Shown: positions 1 to 7,161 of the stretch, in pieces | Layout of the letters: every line of letters begins with the position of its first letter | How positions within the stretch are numbered: the stretch's first letter is position 1 | Source: JAUYQR01 sp031377265 | Lineage (GTDB): Bacteria; Pseudomonadota; Alphaproteobacteria; Rhodobacterales; Rhodobacteraceae | Assembly (NCBI RefSeq): GCF_031377265.1 | Contig: NZ_JANMET010000297.1 | Coordinates: 1-15,508, forward strand | Length of the DNA: 15,508 nt | Direction: 5' to 3' | Position numbers and translations under genes: made by a program | The notes under the pieces: generated by a model | Told to the model about the DNA's origin: nothing | The model's database searches: none | Seen by the model: the letters and a program-made list of their open reading frames with translations, nothing else

Positions 1-783
1 GACGACTATGTGGTCAAGCTGAAGCGGGCGTTTGTGGTGCTGGATAGTGCTGAGCGCGAGGCGGCGATCTGGCAGGCGGCCACGAATGCGGCGTTTGCAG
101 CAGGGATGGAGGTCGTGCCGGACGCGGGGCTGCTGACCGAGGTGGCGGGGCTGGTCGAATGGCCGATGGTGCTGCTGGGGCGGATTGCGCCGGAGTTCCT
201 GGACCTGCCGCCGGAGGTGCTGCAGACGTCGATGAAGGAGCATCAGAAGTTCTTTTCGGTCGGGGCGAAGTCGGGGCGCATCGAAGGGTTTGTCACCGTC
301 GCCAACATCGAGGCGGCGGATGGCGGGGCCACGATCCTGAAGGGCAACCAGAAGGTGCTGTCGGCGCGGCTGTCGGATGCGAAGTTCTTTTGGGAGAATG
401 ACTTGCGGGTGGCGAAGGCGGGGATGGGCGAGTGGGTGGAGGGGCTGCGCGCGGTGACCTTCCATGGCAAGCTTGGGTCTCAGGCCGAGCGGGTGGAGCG
501 GATTGCAGCCTTGGCGCGGGAGATTGCGCCGATGGTGGGCGCTGATCCGGCGCTGGCCGAACAGGCGGCGCGGGTGGCCAAGGCGGACCTGCGGTCAGCC
601 ATGGTGGGCGAGTTTCCGGAGCTGCAGGGGCTGATGTCATGTACTACGCTCGCGCGGCGGGGATGCCGGAGGCGGTGGCCGATGCCGCGCGCGACCACTA
701 TTCGCCGCTGGGGCCTTCGGACGCGGTGCCGGTGGAACCCGTGTCGGTGGCCGTGGCGCTGGCCGACAAGATCGACACGCTGA
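1..783 (+). CDS. glyS: Glycyl-tRNA synthetase beta subunit, middle part (5' partial, frameshifted)
   Basis: This is the middle of the beta subunit of the bacterial alpha2-beta2 glycyl-tRNA synthetase, which charges tRNA-Gly in the cytoplasm. The frame is already open at base 1, so the true start lies upstream. Recognisable GlyS blocks are GLVEWPMVLLG, LPPEVLQTSMKEHQKFF, a VTVANIEAADGG block, LSDAKFFWENDL and KADLRSAMVGEFPELQGLM. GlyS homology stops at about base 636. The frame then runs on as an arginine-rich non-homologous tail to the TGA at 781-783, while GlyS sequence continues in the frame beginning near 639. About six bases coding for Gly-Arg are expected between the ATG at 634 and the TAC at 642, but only five (637-641) are present. 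That is a one-base deletion, either real or a sequence error. Identity is secure; intactness is not. Confidence 0.9.
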   Translation, partial: DDYVVKLKRAFVVLDSAEREAAIWQAATNAAFAAGMEVVPDAGLLTEVAGLVEWPMVLLGRIAPEFLDLPPEVLQTSMKEHQKFFSVGAKSGRIEGFVTVANIEAADGGATILKGNQKVLSARLSDAKFFWENDLRVAKAGMGEWVEGLRAVTFHGKLGSQAERVERIAALAREIAPMVGADPALAEQAARVAKADLRSAMVGEFPELQGLMSCTTLARRGCRRRWPMPRATTIRRWGLRTRCRWNPCRWPWRWPTRSTR

Positions 784-1553
784 CCGGGTTCTGGGCGATT
801 GATGAAAAGCCGACCGGAAGCAAGGACCCCTACGCGCTGCGGCGGGCGGCGTTGGGGGTTATTCGGTTGGTGGTGGGGAACGGGGTGCGGATTAGCCTTC
901 GTGGTAAAGTAGCCTACTTTGTTGTCCAATTGGGATTCGCTGCCAAAATTCTCGATCGTGTAGGCTCCAAGGACGTTCAGACTGATCGTTATTCAGCTGC
1001 GTTGTACGAAGTTGGAAACTCAGTAGCTTCCGACCTCCTCGCCTTCCTCCACGACCGCCTCAAGGTCTACCTCAAGGATCAGGGCATCCGCCATGACATC
1101 ATTGACGCCTGCCTTGCAATGCCGGGGAATGATGATCTGACGCTGCTTGTGAAGCGCGCGGATGCTCTGGCGGCGGTGATGAAGACCGAGGATGGGGCGA
1201 ACCTGCTGGCCGGCTACAAGCGCGCCAACAACATCCTGAGCCAGGCCGAGGCGAAGGATGGCGTCGAATATTCCTACGGCGCGGATGTGAAGTTCGCGGA
1301 CAATGATGAGGAGCGGGCGCTTTTTGCAGCACTTGATGCTGCAGAGGCGAAGATCGCGCCCGCCATGGCGGCGGAGGATTTTGCGACGGCGATGGCGGCG
1401 ATGGCCGCCTTGCGCGCGCCGATGGATGCGTTCTTCACGGCAGTGCAGGTGAACGCGGACAGCGCGATTGTCCGGCGCAACCGGTTGAATCTGCTCAGCC
1501 GTATCCGCACCATCTGTTCCGGGGTTGCCGACCTTTCGCGCATCGACGGTTAG
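639..1553 (+). CDS. glyS: Glycyl-tRNA synthetase beta subunit, C-terminal part (downstream of frameshift)
   Basis: This frame carries the C-terminal third of GlyS and continues the upstream fragment after a one-base frame change. Visible features are the YYARAAGMPEAVADAARDHY block, LADKIDTLTGFWAIDEKPTG and DPYALRRAALGVIRLV. The DALR-type anticodon-binding region follows, with GYKRANNILSQ and the terminal NRLNLLSRIRTI. The ATG at 639 is probably not a real start: it appears only because of the frame change, and no Shine-Dalgarno sequence sits at a suitable distance. The segment encoded by about 891-1030 is low in GC and is not recognisable GlyS. Homology resumes at SDLLAFLHDRLKVYLKDQGIRHD, which uses C-ending codons unlike the G-ending codons further upstream. 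The frame ends at TAG 1551-1553. If the frameshift is a sequence error, 1-1553 is one ordinary gene. Confidence 0.88.
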   Translation: MYYARAAGMPEAVADAARDHYSPLGPSDAVPVEPVSVAVALADKIDTLTGFWAIDEKPTGSKDPYALRRAALGVIRLVVGNGVRISLRGKVAYFVVQLGFAAKILDRVGSKDVQTDRYSAALYEVGNSVASDLLAFLHDRLKVYLKDQGIRHDIIDACLAMPGNDDLTLLVKRADALAAVMKTEDGANLLAGYKRANNILSQAEAKDGVEYSYGADVKFADNDEERALFAALDAAEAKIAPAMAAEDFATAMAAMAALRAPMDAFFTAVQVNADSAIVRRNRLNLLSRIRTICSGVADLSRIDG

Positions 1554-1579
1554 TACTTCAGCAATTTTTCTGCGAATGC

Positions 1580-1589
1580 TGACATGTCA
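1580..1589. promoter_or_regulatory. 10-bp perfect palindrome upstream of the PPDK-like gene
   Basis: TGACATGTCA is its own reverse complement. It lies just upstream of the candidate -35 element at 1593. It could be a protein-binding site, but it is short and no partner is known, so it is only a candidate. Confidence 0.25.
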
Positions 1590-1592
1590 CGC

Positions 1593-1620
1593 TTGTATGA
1601 CAGCGCTTTCTGCGTATCCT
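1593..1620 (+). promoter_or_regulatory. Candidate sigma70-type promoter of the PPDK-like gene
   Basis: TTGTAT at 1593-1598 and TATCCT at 1615-1620 are separated by 16 bases. Transcription would begin a few bases after the -10 element, about 15-20 bases ahead of the GTG at 1644. That would rule out the upstream ATG at 1584 as a start. It was assigned by eye from hexamer similarity only. Confidence 0.35.
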
Positions 1621-1643
1621 CCGCGCGAGCGAAAGGTGCTGCG

Positions 1644-4190
1644 GTGCAGAAACACGACCCGATTCCAGAGTTCTCACTGATCGACCCCACCGCGCAAATC
1701 GCGGCGGCCACCCACGGCTGGCGTGCGAAATGCCTGCAGCGGCTGGTGCGGCTTGAGCTGCCGGTGCCGAAATCTGTGGCGCTGCCGGCCACCACGGTGC
1801 GGGCGATTGCGGCGGGGCATGGGGTTGACGCGGGCGGCATTCTGGAACGGTTCGGCGACGGGCCGCTGATCTCGGTCCGCCCGTCACCCGCCAACCCTGA
1901 TTGGGGTGGGCCTGCGACCATCCTCAATATCGGGATGAACACCAAACGCCATGCCCGGCTGGCCGAAACCCATGGCGAGACGGCGGCGGATGCGCTGTTC
2001 GTGCGGTTCGTGCAGGCCTATGCCATCCATGTCGCACGGCTGGACCCGGATGTGTTTGACAGCATCAAACCGGGGCCGGGGGCGCTGCGCGAAGTTCTGC
2101 GCCACTATGAGATGGAGACGGACGAGCCGTTCCCGGCGGACCCGGCGGTGCAGCTTTCAGAGGTGCTGCGCAGCATGGCGCGGGCGTGGGAGGGCACATC
2201 GGCGCGACTGCTGCGCCAGGCCAAGGGTGCGCCGGAAGAGGCGGCGCTGGGCCTGGTGGTGCAGGAAATGGCGCAGGGCATCGGCCAGGGGATTTCCGGG
2301 TCTGGTGTCATCCAGTTCGTTGATCCGGTGACCGGTGTGCAACTGATCAAGGGGCGCTATCTGGGGCAAAGCCAGGGCCGCGATGCGCTGAAGACGACCG
2401 AAGCGTTGTATCTAACGCGCGATCCGCGCGGGCCGTCGCTTGAAGATGTGGCGCCGGAGCTGTTCGAGGCGCTGGTGGCGCATGGCGCGGTCTGCCGGGC
2501 GCGGCTGCGCGAGGAAATGCAGATCGAATTCACCGTCGAGGATGGCCGCCTGGCGGTGCTGGACGCGGTGAAGGTGCAGCGTTCGGCACGGGCGGGATTG
2601 CGCATTGCGGTGGCGCTGGCGGAAGACGAGGTGATCACGCGCGAAGAGGCGGTGCTACGAGTAGAGCCGCGCGCGCTGTCGGAACTGCTGCATCATCAGG
2701 TCGATCCGACCGGGCCGCGCGATGTGTTTGCGCGCGGGATTGCGGCCAGTCCGGGGGCGGCGACGGGCAAGCTGGTGTTTTCCTCGCAGGCTGCACAGGC
2801 CAGTGCCTCGAAAGGTGAGCCGTGTATTCTGGTGCGGCGCGAAACCGCGCCGGAGGACATTCGCGGCATGCATTCGGCGGCGGCAGTGCTAACCGAACGC
2901 GGCGGGATGACCAGCCATGCGGCGGTGATTGCTCGGGGCCTCGGGCTGCCCTGCGTGGTGGGCGCATCGGAAATGCGGCTGGAGGCGCGCGACAAAAAGC
3001 TGACAGCGGCGGATGGCCGGGTGTTCCACGAGGGCGACGTGATCACGCTGGACGGATCGAAGGGCGAGGCTTTGGCGGGCGCTGCGGAAATGCTGCCACC
3101 AGCGCTGGATGACAGTTTCCGCCGGCTGCTGAGCTGGGCTGACGAGATGCGCGACATCGGCATCCGCGCCAACGCCGACACGCCGGCGGACGCAGAAACA
3201 GCGCGCAAGTTCGAGGCGCAGGGGATCGGGCTGTGCCGGACGGAACATATGTTCTTTGACGAAGACCGGTTGATCGTGATGCGCGAGATGATCTTTGCCG
3301 ACACGCCGCAGGACAGGGCGCTGGCTTTGGCCCGGTTGCTGCCGATGCAGCGCGCCGATTTCGTTCAACTATTTGAGATCATGCAGGGATTGCCGGTCTG
3401 CATCCGGCTGTTCGACCCGCCGTTGCACGAGTTTCTGCCGCAGTCGCGCGAGGGCTTGCGGGAGTTGGCCGAGGCGCTGGACCGGCCGTTGTCCGAGGTG
3501 GTGCGGCGGGCCGAGGCGCTGACCGAAGTGAACCCGATGCTGGGCATGCGGGGGGTGCGGCTGGGGGTCGTGCTGCCTGAGATCTACGACATGCAGGTAC
3601 AGGCGATCTTTGAGGCCACGCTGGAATCGGCGCGGCGGGGTACGCCGGTGGTACCGGAAATAATGATCCCGCTGGTGTCGGCCAAGCGTGAGGTGGAACT
3701 GGTCAAGACCCGGATCGATGCTGTCGCCGCGATGGTGAAATCACGGGCCAAAGCGGATTTCGACTTCAAGCTGGGGGTGATGGTGGAAACGCCGCGTGCA
3801 GCATTGCGGGCGGGCGAGATTGCGCAGCATGCATCGTTCCTTTCGTTCGGCACCAATGACCTGACGCAGATGACCTATGGCCTGAGCCGCGACGATGCCG
3901 GGCGCTTTATGAACACCTATGTGCGTCAGGGCGTATTCCCCGAGGATCCGTTCCAGATTCTGGACGTGGACGGGGTGGGAGAGCTGCTGCTGATCGGGGC
4001 GGAACGCGGGCGAAAGACGCGCTCGGATCTGACCTTGTCGATCTGCGGCGAGCATGGCGGCAACCCCGAATCGATAGAATTCTGCCGGAAAGCCGGGTTT
4101 GACTATGTATCCTGTTCGCCATACCGGGTGCCAATGGCCCGTCTGGCAGCAGCGCATCTTGCGTTGAATGATCGCAAGAATAATTTGTAA
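1644..4190 (+). CDS. PEP-utilising protein, pyruvate phosphate dikinase-like
   Basis: The 848-residue protein follows the domain order of pyruvate, phosphate dikinase (PPDK): nucleotide-binding half, phosphohistidine swivel domain, then PEP/pyruvate TIM barrel. The C-terminal parts look competent. The swivel domain has TERGGMTSHAAVIARG with the phosphorylatable His425. The barrel has GLCRTEHMFF, GMRGVRLG, GVMVETPRAAL, SFGTNDLTQMTYGLSRDD and SICGEHGG with catalytic Cys801. The ATP-grasp half, in contrast, lacks the glycine-rich GGKGANLAEM-type segment and the SVRSGA...MPGMMDT block; SVRPSPANPDWGG stands in place of the latter. It also lacks the usual LQTR ending. Classical ATP/Pi-driven catalysis is therefore doubtful, and ppdK is not assigned. 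The GTG start is preferred over the in-frame ATG at 1584. AAAGG at 1632-1636 lies 7 bases upstream of it, a promoter-like pair lies between the two starts, and the sequence QKHDPIPEFSLID looks like a natural N-terminus. The gene follows glyS by 90 bases. Confidence 0.85.
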   Translation: MQKHDPIPEFSLIDPTAQIAAATHGWRAKCLQRLVRLELPVPKSVALPATTVRAIAAGHGVDAGGILERFGDGPLISVRPSPANPDWGGPATILNIGMNTKRHARLAETHGETAADALFVRFVQAYAIHVARLDPDVFDSIKPGPGALREVLRHYEMETDEPFPADPAVQLSEVLRSMARAWEGTSARLLRQAKGAPEEAALGLVVQEMAQGIGQGISGSGVIQFVDPVTGVQLIKGRYLGQSQGRDALKTTEALYLTRDPRGPSLEDVAPELFEALVAHGAVCRARLREEMQIEFTVEDGRLAVLDAVKVQRSARAGLRIAVALAEDEVITREEAVLRVEPRALSELLHHQVDPTGPRDVFARGIAASPGAATGKLVFSSQAAQASASKGEPCILVRRETAPEDIRGMHSAAAVLTERGGMTSHAAVIARGLGLPCVVGASEMRLEARDKKLTAADGRVFHEGDVITLDGSKGEALAGAAEMLPPALDDSFRRLLSWADEMRDIGIRANADTPADAETARKFEAQGIGLCRTEHMFFDEDRLIVMREMIFADTPQDRALALARLLPMQRADFVQLFEIMQGLPVCIRLFDPPLHEFLPQSREGLRELAEALDRPLSEVVRRAEALTEVNPMLGMRGVRLGVVLPEIYDMQVQAIFEATLESARRGTPVVPEIMIPLVSAKREVELVKTRIDAVAAMVKSRAKADFDFKLGVMVETPRAALRAGEIAQHASFLSFGTNDLTQMTYGLSRDDAGRFMNTYVRQGVFPEDPFQILDVDGVGELLLIGAERGRKTRSDLTLSICGEHGGNPESIEFCRKAGFDYVSCSPYRVPMARLAAAHLALNDRKNNL

Positions 4191-4230
4191 TAACAGAAAT
4201 TTACGAGACATTGCGAAGAGTGCACATTAA

Positions 4231-4247
4231 GAAACTCGGCGAGTTTC
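4231..4247 (+). terminator. Stem-loop downstream of the PPDK-like gene, possible weak terminator
   Basis: GAAACTC, loop GGC, GAGTTTC forms a perfect 7-bp stem about 40 bases after the TAA at 4188-4190. No clear T-run follows, only AAATTTTG a few bases later. It is therefore either a weak or factor-dependent terminator or an mRNA-end stabiliser. Confidence 0.3.
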
Positions 4248-4258
4248 CGCCTAAATTT

Positions 4259-4303
4259 TGCCATTTTTTGTGGCAGTTTGGCCACAGGTGTGGACCCCAC
4301 CTG
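4259..4303. repeat. Two further small inverted repeats in the sleB upstream region
   Basis: TGCCA at 4259-4263 pairs with TGGCA at 4271-4275 across a T-rich loop. CAGGTG at 4285-4290 pairs with CACCTG at 4298-4303 across a 7-base loop. The stems are short (5 and 6 bp). They may be protein-binding sites or RNA hairpins between the PPDK-like gene and the cell-wall hydrolase gene, but chance is not excluded. Confidence 0.25.
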
Positions 4304-4327
4304 GCAAGTTGACTACCCCCCCGTCCG

Positions 4328-4356
4328 ATTGCCGGGCGGCTGAGCCATTGCCGGGC
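4328..4356. repeat. 10-bp direct repeat ATTGCCGGGC, period 19
   Basis: ATTGCCGGGC occurs at 4328-4337 and again at 4347-4356, shortly before the sleB-like start. The spacing is just under two helical turns, which could suit a tandem binding site. Only two copies are present and the sequence is simple and GC-rich. Confidence 0.25.
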
Positions 4357-4377
4357 CTTGAAATGACTGGACGATGA

Positions 4378-5082
4378 ATGCGGATGAGTTTCCGATTGCC
4401 GCTGTGTGCGGGATTGCTGGCGATTGGCGTTCTGGCCAATGCTGGGCTGGCGGATGTAACGCTTAGCGAAAAGAACGACCCGGCAGCTGTGCTTGCTGGT
4501 GAGATGACGGCATTGCTGAAGACCGAGAAGCTGCAATTGCAGAAACTGCCCGCGCCCAAGCTGTCGCAGATAGCCATTGGCCCAGAGGCGACGAAGGCCC
4601 GCGTCTGGGTCAAGACCGGCAAGAGTGCCGAGATGCCGTTCGAAGTTTCGGCGGCCTGGCTGGCGGCACAGCCCGCTCCCGAAGGTGATGCCGAGTGGCA
4701 ATGCCTGACCGAGGCGCTGTATTTCGAAGCGCGTGGCGAAAGCCTGCAAGGCCAGTTTGCCGTGGCCGAAGTGATCCTGAACCGGGTGAAGAGCCCGCTT
4801 TATCCACGCACCGTCTGTGGCGTGGTCAAACAACGTGGCGGTGGCGGTTGCCAGTTTTCCTATGTTTGCGATGGCCGGGCCGACCGGATGAGCGAACGCG
4901 GAGCGAAAGACCGGGCCGGGCGGATCGCACGGGCCATGCTGGATGGCGCGCCAAGCGACCTGACCGAAGGCGCCACGCATTTTCATACCGGCAACGTGCG
5001 TCCTGCATGGGCCAAGCGGTTTCCGATGACCGCTTCGATCGGGGCGCACCGGTTTTACCGCCAGCCGGGCGCCAGCGGCTGA
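4378..5082 (+). CDS. Secreted SleB/CwlJ-type cell wall hydrolase
   Basis: This 234-residue exported protein probably cleaves peptidoglycan in the periplasm. Residues 1-25 form a Sec signal peptide: a basic start MRMSFR, a hydrophobic core, then an NAGLA-DV cleavage site. A region of about 85 residues without recognised motifs follows. The Hydrolase_2 (SleB) domain starts near residue 107 with CLTEALYFEARGES, including the Glu in YFEARGE usually taken as catalytic. It continues with QFAVAEVILNRVKSPLYP, a CQFSYVCDG block and ATHFHTGNVRPAW. In Bacillus this family acts in spore germination, but non-spore-forming Alphaproteobacteria commonly carry copies, so cell-wall remodelling is the more likely role here. 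A second in-frame ATG (codon 3, base 4384) could be the start instead. It stands alone between the PPDK-like gene and folB, with 187 bases upstream that may hold its own promoter. Confidence 0.85.
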   Translation: MRMSFRLPLCAGLLAIGVLANAGLADVTLSEKNDPAAVLAGEMTALLKTEKLQLQKLPAPKLSQIAIGPEATKARVWVKTGKSAEMPFEVSAAWLAAQPAPEGDAEWQCLTEALYFEARGESLQGQFAVAEVILNRVKSPLYPRTVCGVVKQRGGGGCQFSYVCDGRADRMSERGAKDRAGRIARAMLDGAPSDLTEGATHFHTGNVRPAWAKRFPMTASIGAHRFYRQPGASG

Positions 5083-5199
5083 TCGTGCGCATGTCGCGGC
5101 GCTTGCCCTGAGTGCCGCGTTCGAGGTAGGGCGTCCCAACACAAGAGCTATGCTTGATCACCGGCGGCCGGGTTCCGTCCGGTCGCGGAGGCTGCCACG

Positions 5200-6108
5200 A
5201 TGATCAGCGACAGTGAGCTTGCCTTTGCGCACCCCGAAGCACGGGCGGAGGCCTCATCCAGCGCCGACCCGCGTGACCGGATATCGTTGCGCGATCACTT
5301 GGTCGAGGCCGATATCGGGGCATTTCAGCAAGAGCGCGGCCATAAGCAGCGGCTGAAGTTCAACGTCGTGGTTGAGGTACGCCCCGCGCCTGCGCCACTG
5401 GAAGATGATGTCGACCGCATCCTGAGTTACGACAAGATCACCGAAGCGATTGCTGCAGAATTGGTAGCTGAGCGGCTTAACCTTTTGGAAACACTGGCAG
5501 AGCGGGTGGCTGAGCGGGTGCTGGCGGAACCTGCGGCGATGCGGATCTTTGTGCGCATCGAAAAGCTTGATGTCGGGCCCTATGCGCTGGGCGTGGAAAT
5601 CGTGCGGTCACGTGCCGAGGTGCCGATGGCACTTACCGGGACGGATGGTACAGAGACTGCGGTGCATCCATTGGTGGTGTATCTGGACGATGCGGCAATT
5701 GCCGACCCGGGGTTGCCGAAACGGCTGGATGCGTTGCAGGCGCGCGGCTTGCCGATGATCTTGACGGCGGGTCTGCCCGACCTGCCGCGTCCGGTGACCG
5801 GACACCGCCCGACACAACGCCGGATCGACCTGCTGGCCATTGAGCAGAGTGCATGGGCATTGGCTGCGCGCGACGCGCGCTGTGTGGTGGTGGCAACCCG
5901 GACCGAGATCGACTGGGCGATGCGGCGCGGGCAAACCGTGGTCTGGGCGCCGTTAAAGCTGGTGCTGGATGCCGTGGATGGCCCGCAGGGGGCAGCGCCG
6001 GTGACGCTGGCGCTGTGGCTGGCCGAGGTGCTGGCGGCCACCGCAATTGTCATTCACGGCAATGTTGCAATCCCGGCAGGAAGCCGCGTGCCGGTTGAAC
6101 GCGCTTGA
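5200..6108 (+). CDS. folB: Dihydroneopterin aldolase with C-terminal extension
   Basis: FolB converts 7,8-dihydroneopterin to 6-hydroxymethyl-7,8-dihydropterin and glycolaldehyde in folate synthesis. The FolB core spans about residues 27-138 of 302. It has DHLVEADIGAFQQERGHKQ (substrate-site Glu45), ILSYDKI (Tyr77), LLETLAERVAERVL and RIEKLDVGPYALGVEIVR with the catalytic Lys122. Ordinary FolB proteins are about 120 residues, so roughly 160 residues at the C-terminus are extra. This tail contains GQTVVWAPLKLVLDA and PVTLALWLAEVLAATAIVIHG. These faintly resemble the end of an amino-acid-kinase fold (the VTSDSLAAWLA type), an uncertain impression. The ATG at 5200 is supported by GGAGG at 5187-5191, 8 bases upstream. 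The gene heads a compact folB-folP-glmM run; the next gene starts 45 bases after its stop. Confidence 0.87.
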   Translation: MISDSELAFAHPEARAEASSSADPRDRISLRDHLVEADIGAFQQERGHKQRLKFNVVVEVRPAPAPLEDDVDRILSYDKITEAIAAELVAERLNLLETLAERVAERVLAEPAAMRIFVRIEKLDVGPYALGVEIVRSRAEVPMALTGTDGTETAVHPLVVYLDDAAIADPGLPKRLDALQARGLPMILTAGLPDLPRPVTGHRPTQRRIDLLAIEQSAWALAARDARCVVVATRTEIDWAMRRGQTVVWAPLKLVLDAVDGPQGAAPVTLALWLAEVLAATAIVIHGNVAIPAGSRVPVERA

Positions 6109-6153
6109 GGCTTTTGCTTGCCAAGACGCGGGGCATCGGCCACTGCCAACGCC

Positions 6154-7161
6154 ATGAGATACCTGCGACCGATTGCGATGACGGATGCCGCCCGGCCCAA
6201 GGGTGCATTGCCGCTGGCCGGAGGCTGGTGCTGGTTTGACCGGGTCGAAGTGCTGCGCCGGGGTGCGGCGGGCGAGGTGATCGCGGCGGTCGACTGCCCG
6301 GACGAGGATTTGGAGCGGCTCTGCGCCCCGCGCGTCGATTTTGCCGGTCTGAGTCTGGACCGCCCCCGCATCATGGGCATCTTGAACGTGACGCCTGACA
6401 GCTTTTCCGATGGGGGGTTGTTTCTGGACCCACAGATCGCGCAGGCGCACGCGCGCGGCATGACAGAGGCTGCGGACATCATCGACATAGGTGGCGAAAG
6501 CACGCGACCTGGGGCGATTGAAGCGACTGATGAAGAGGAACTCAGCCGCACCGTGCCGGTGATCGCCGCACTGCGGGCCGGGGGGCTGCAGGAAGTGGTT
6601 TCGATCGATACACGCAAGGCGGCGGTGGCCGAGGCGGCGTTGCGGGCTGGTGCGGACGTGGTAAACGACGTGTCCGCGCTGGGGTTTGATCCGGACATGG
6701 GGCCGCTGATCGCGCGTGAGGGCGCGCCGGTGGTCCTGATGCATGCCCAAGGCGCGCCCGCGACGATGCAGGATGATCCGCGCTATGGCGATGTGCTTTT
6801 GGACGTCTACGATGCTCTGGCGGCGAGGATCGCGGCGGCAGAGGCCTTTGGAATTGCGCGCAGCCGGATCGCGGTGGATCCGGGGATCGGCTTTGGCAAG
6901 ACGTCGGCGCATAACCTTGCGCTGATAAGGGGGTTGTCATTGTTCCACGGGCTTGGCTGCCCTATCCTGCTTGGGGCGTCGCGCAAGCGGTTCATCGGCA
7001 GCATTGGGCAGGCGGCAGAGGCCAGTGACAGGATGCCGGGGTCGATTGCGGTGGCGCTGGCCGGGGTGGCGCAGGGGGTGCAGATGCTACGCGTGCATGA
7101 CGCGGCTGAGACGCGGCAGGCCTTGCGGCTTTGGGCGGCAATGAACGGGGGCGAGGCATGA
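6154..7161 (+). CDS. folP: Dihydropteroate synthase
   Basis: FolP condenses 6-hydroxymethyl-7,8-dihydropterin pyrophosphate with p-aminobenzoate to give dihydropteroate; it is the sulfonamide target. The TIM-barrel signatures are all present: RIMGILNVTPDSFSDGG, DIIDIGGESTRPGA, VSIDTRK, NDVSAL, VLMHAQGAPATMQDDPRY, AVDPGIGFGKTSAHNLALI and LLGASRKRFIG. About 70 residues precede the first signature, as in other alphaproteobacterial FolP proteins. The ATG at 6154 (MRYLRPIAMTDAARP) is preferred because it resembles the natural N-terminus of relatives. The frame is also open from a TTG at 6118, which would add 12 residues. No strong Shine-Dalgarno sequence decides between them. The TGA overlaps the glmM start by four bases (ATGA), so the two are probably translationally coupled. 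The product is 335 residues, and its substrate is made by the preceding folB branch of the pathway. Confidence 0.95.
   Translation: MRYLRPIAMTDAARPKGALPLAGGWCWFDRVEVLRRGAAGEVIAAVDCPDEDLERLCAPRVDFAGLSLDRPRIMGILNVTPDSFSDGGLFLDPQIAQAHARGMTEAADIIDIGGESTRPGAIEATDEEELSRTVPVIAALRAGGLQEVVSIDTRKAAVAEAALRAGADVVNDVSALGFDPDMGPLIAREGAPVVLMHAQGAPATMQDDPRYGDVLLDVYDALAARIAAAEAFGIARSRIAVDPGIGFGKTSAHNLALIRGLSLFHGLGCPILLGASRKRFIGSIGQAAEASDRMPGSIAVALAGVAQGVQMLRVHDAAETRQALRLWAAMNGGEA

Noticed and set aside
1584..1643. Use of the ATG at 1584 as the start of the PPDK-like protein
   Set aside because: A candidate promoter lies inside this stretch, and a well-spaced AAAGG precedes the GTG at 1644.
4535..4546. Palindrome-like CTGCAATTGCAG inside the cell-wall hydrolase gene
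   Set aside because: It lies within coding sequence, lacks the central CG of the two operators and is explained by the codons.
4201..5142. A 313-codon - strand open frame over the cell-wall hydrolase
   Set aside because: It is a shadow of a gene with a clean signal peptide and hydrolase motifs on the + strand.
5953..6912. A 319-codon - strand open frame over folB/folP
   Set aside because: It is antisense to the conserved dihydropteroate synthase motifs, and its Arg/His/Pro-rich composition is typical of a shadow frame.
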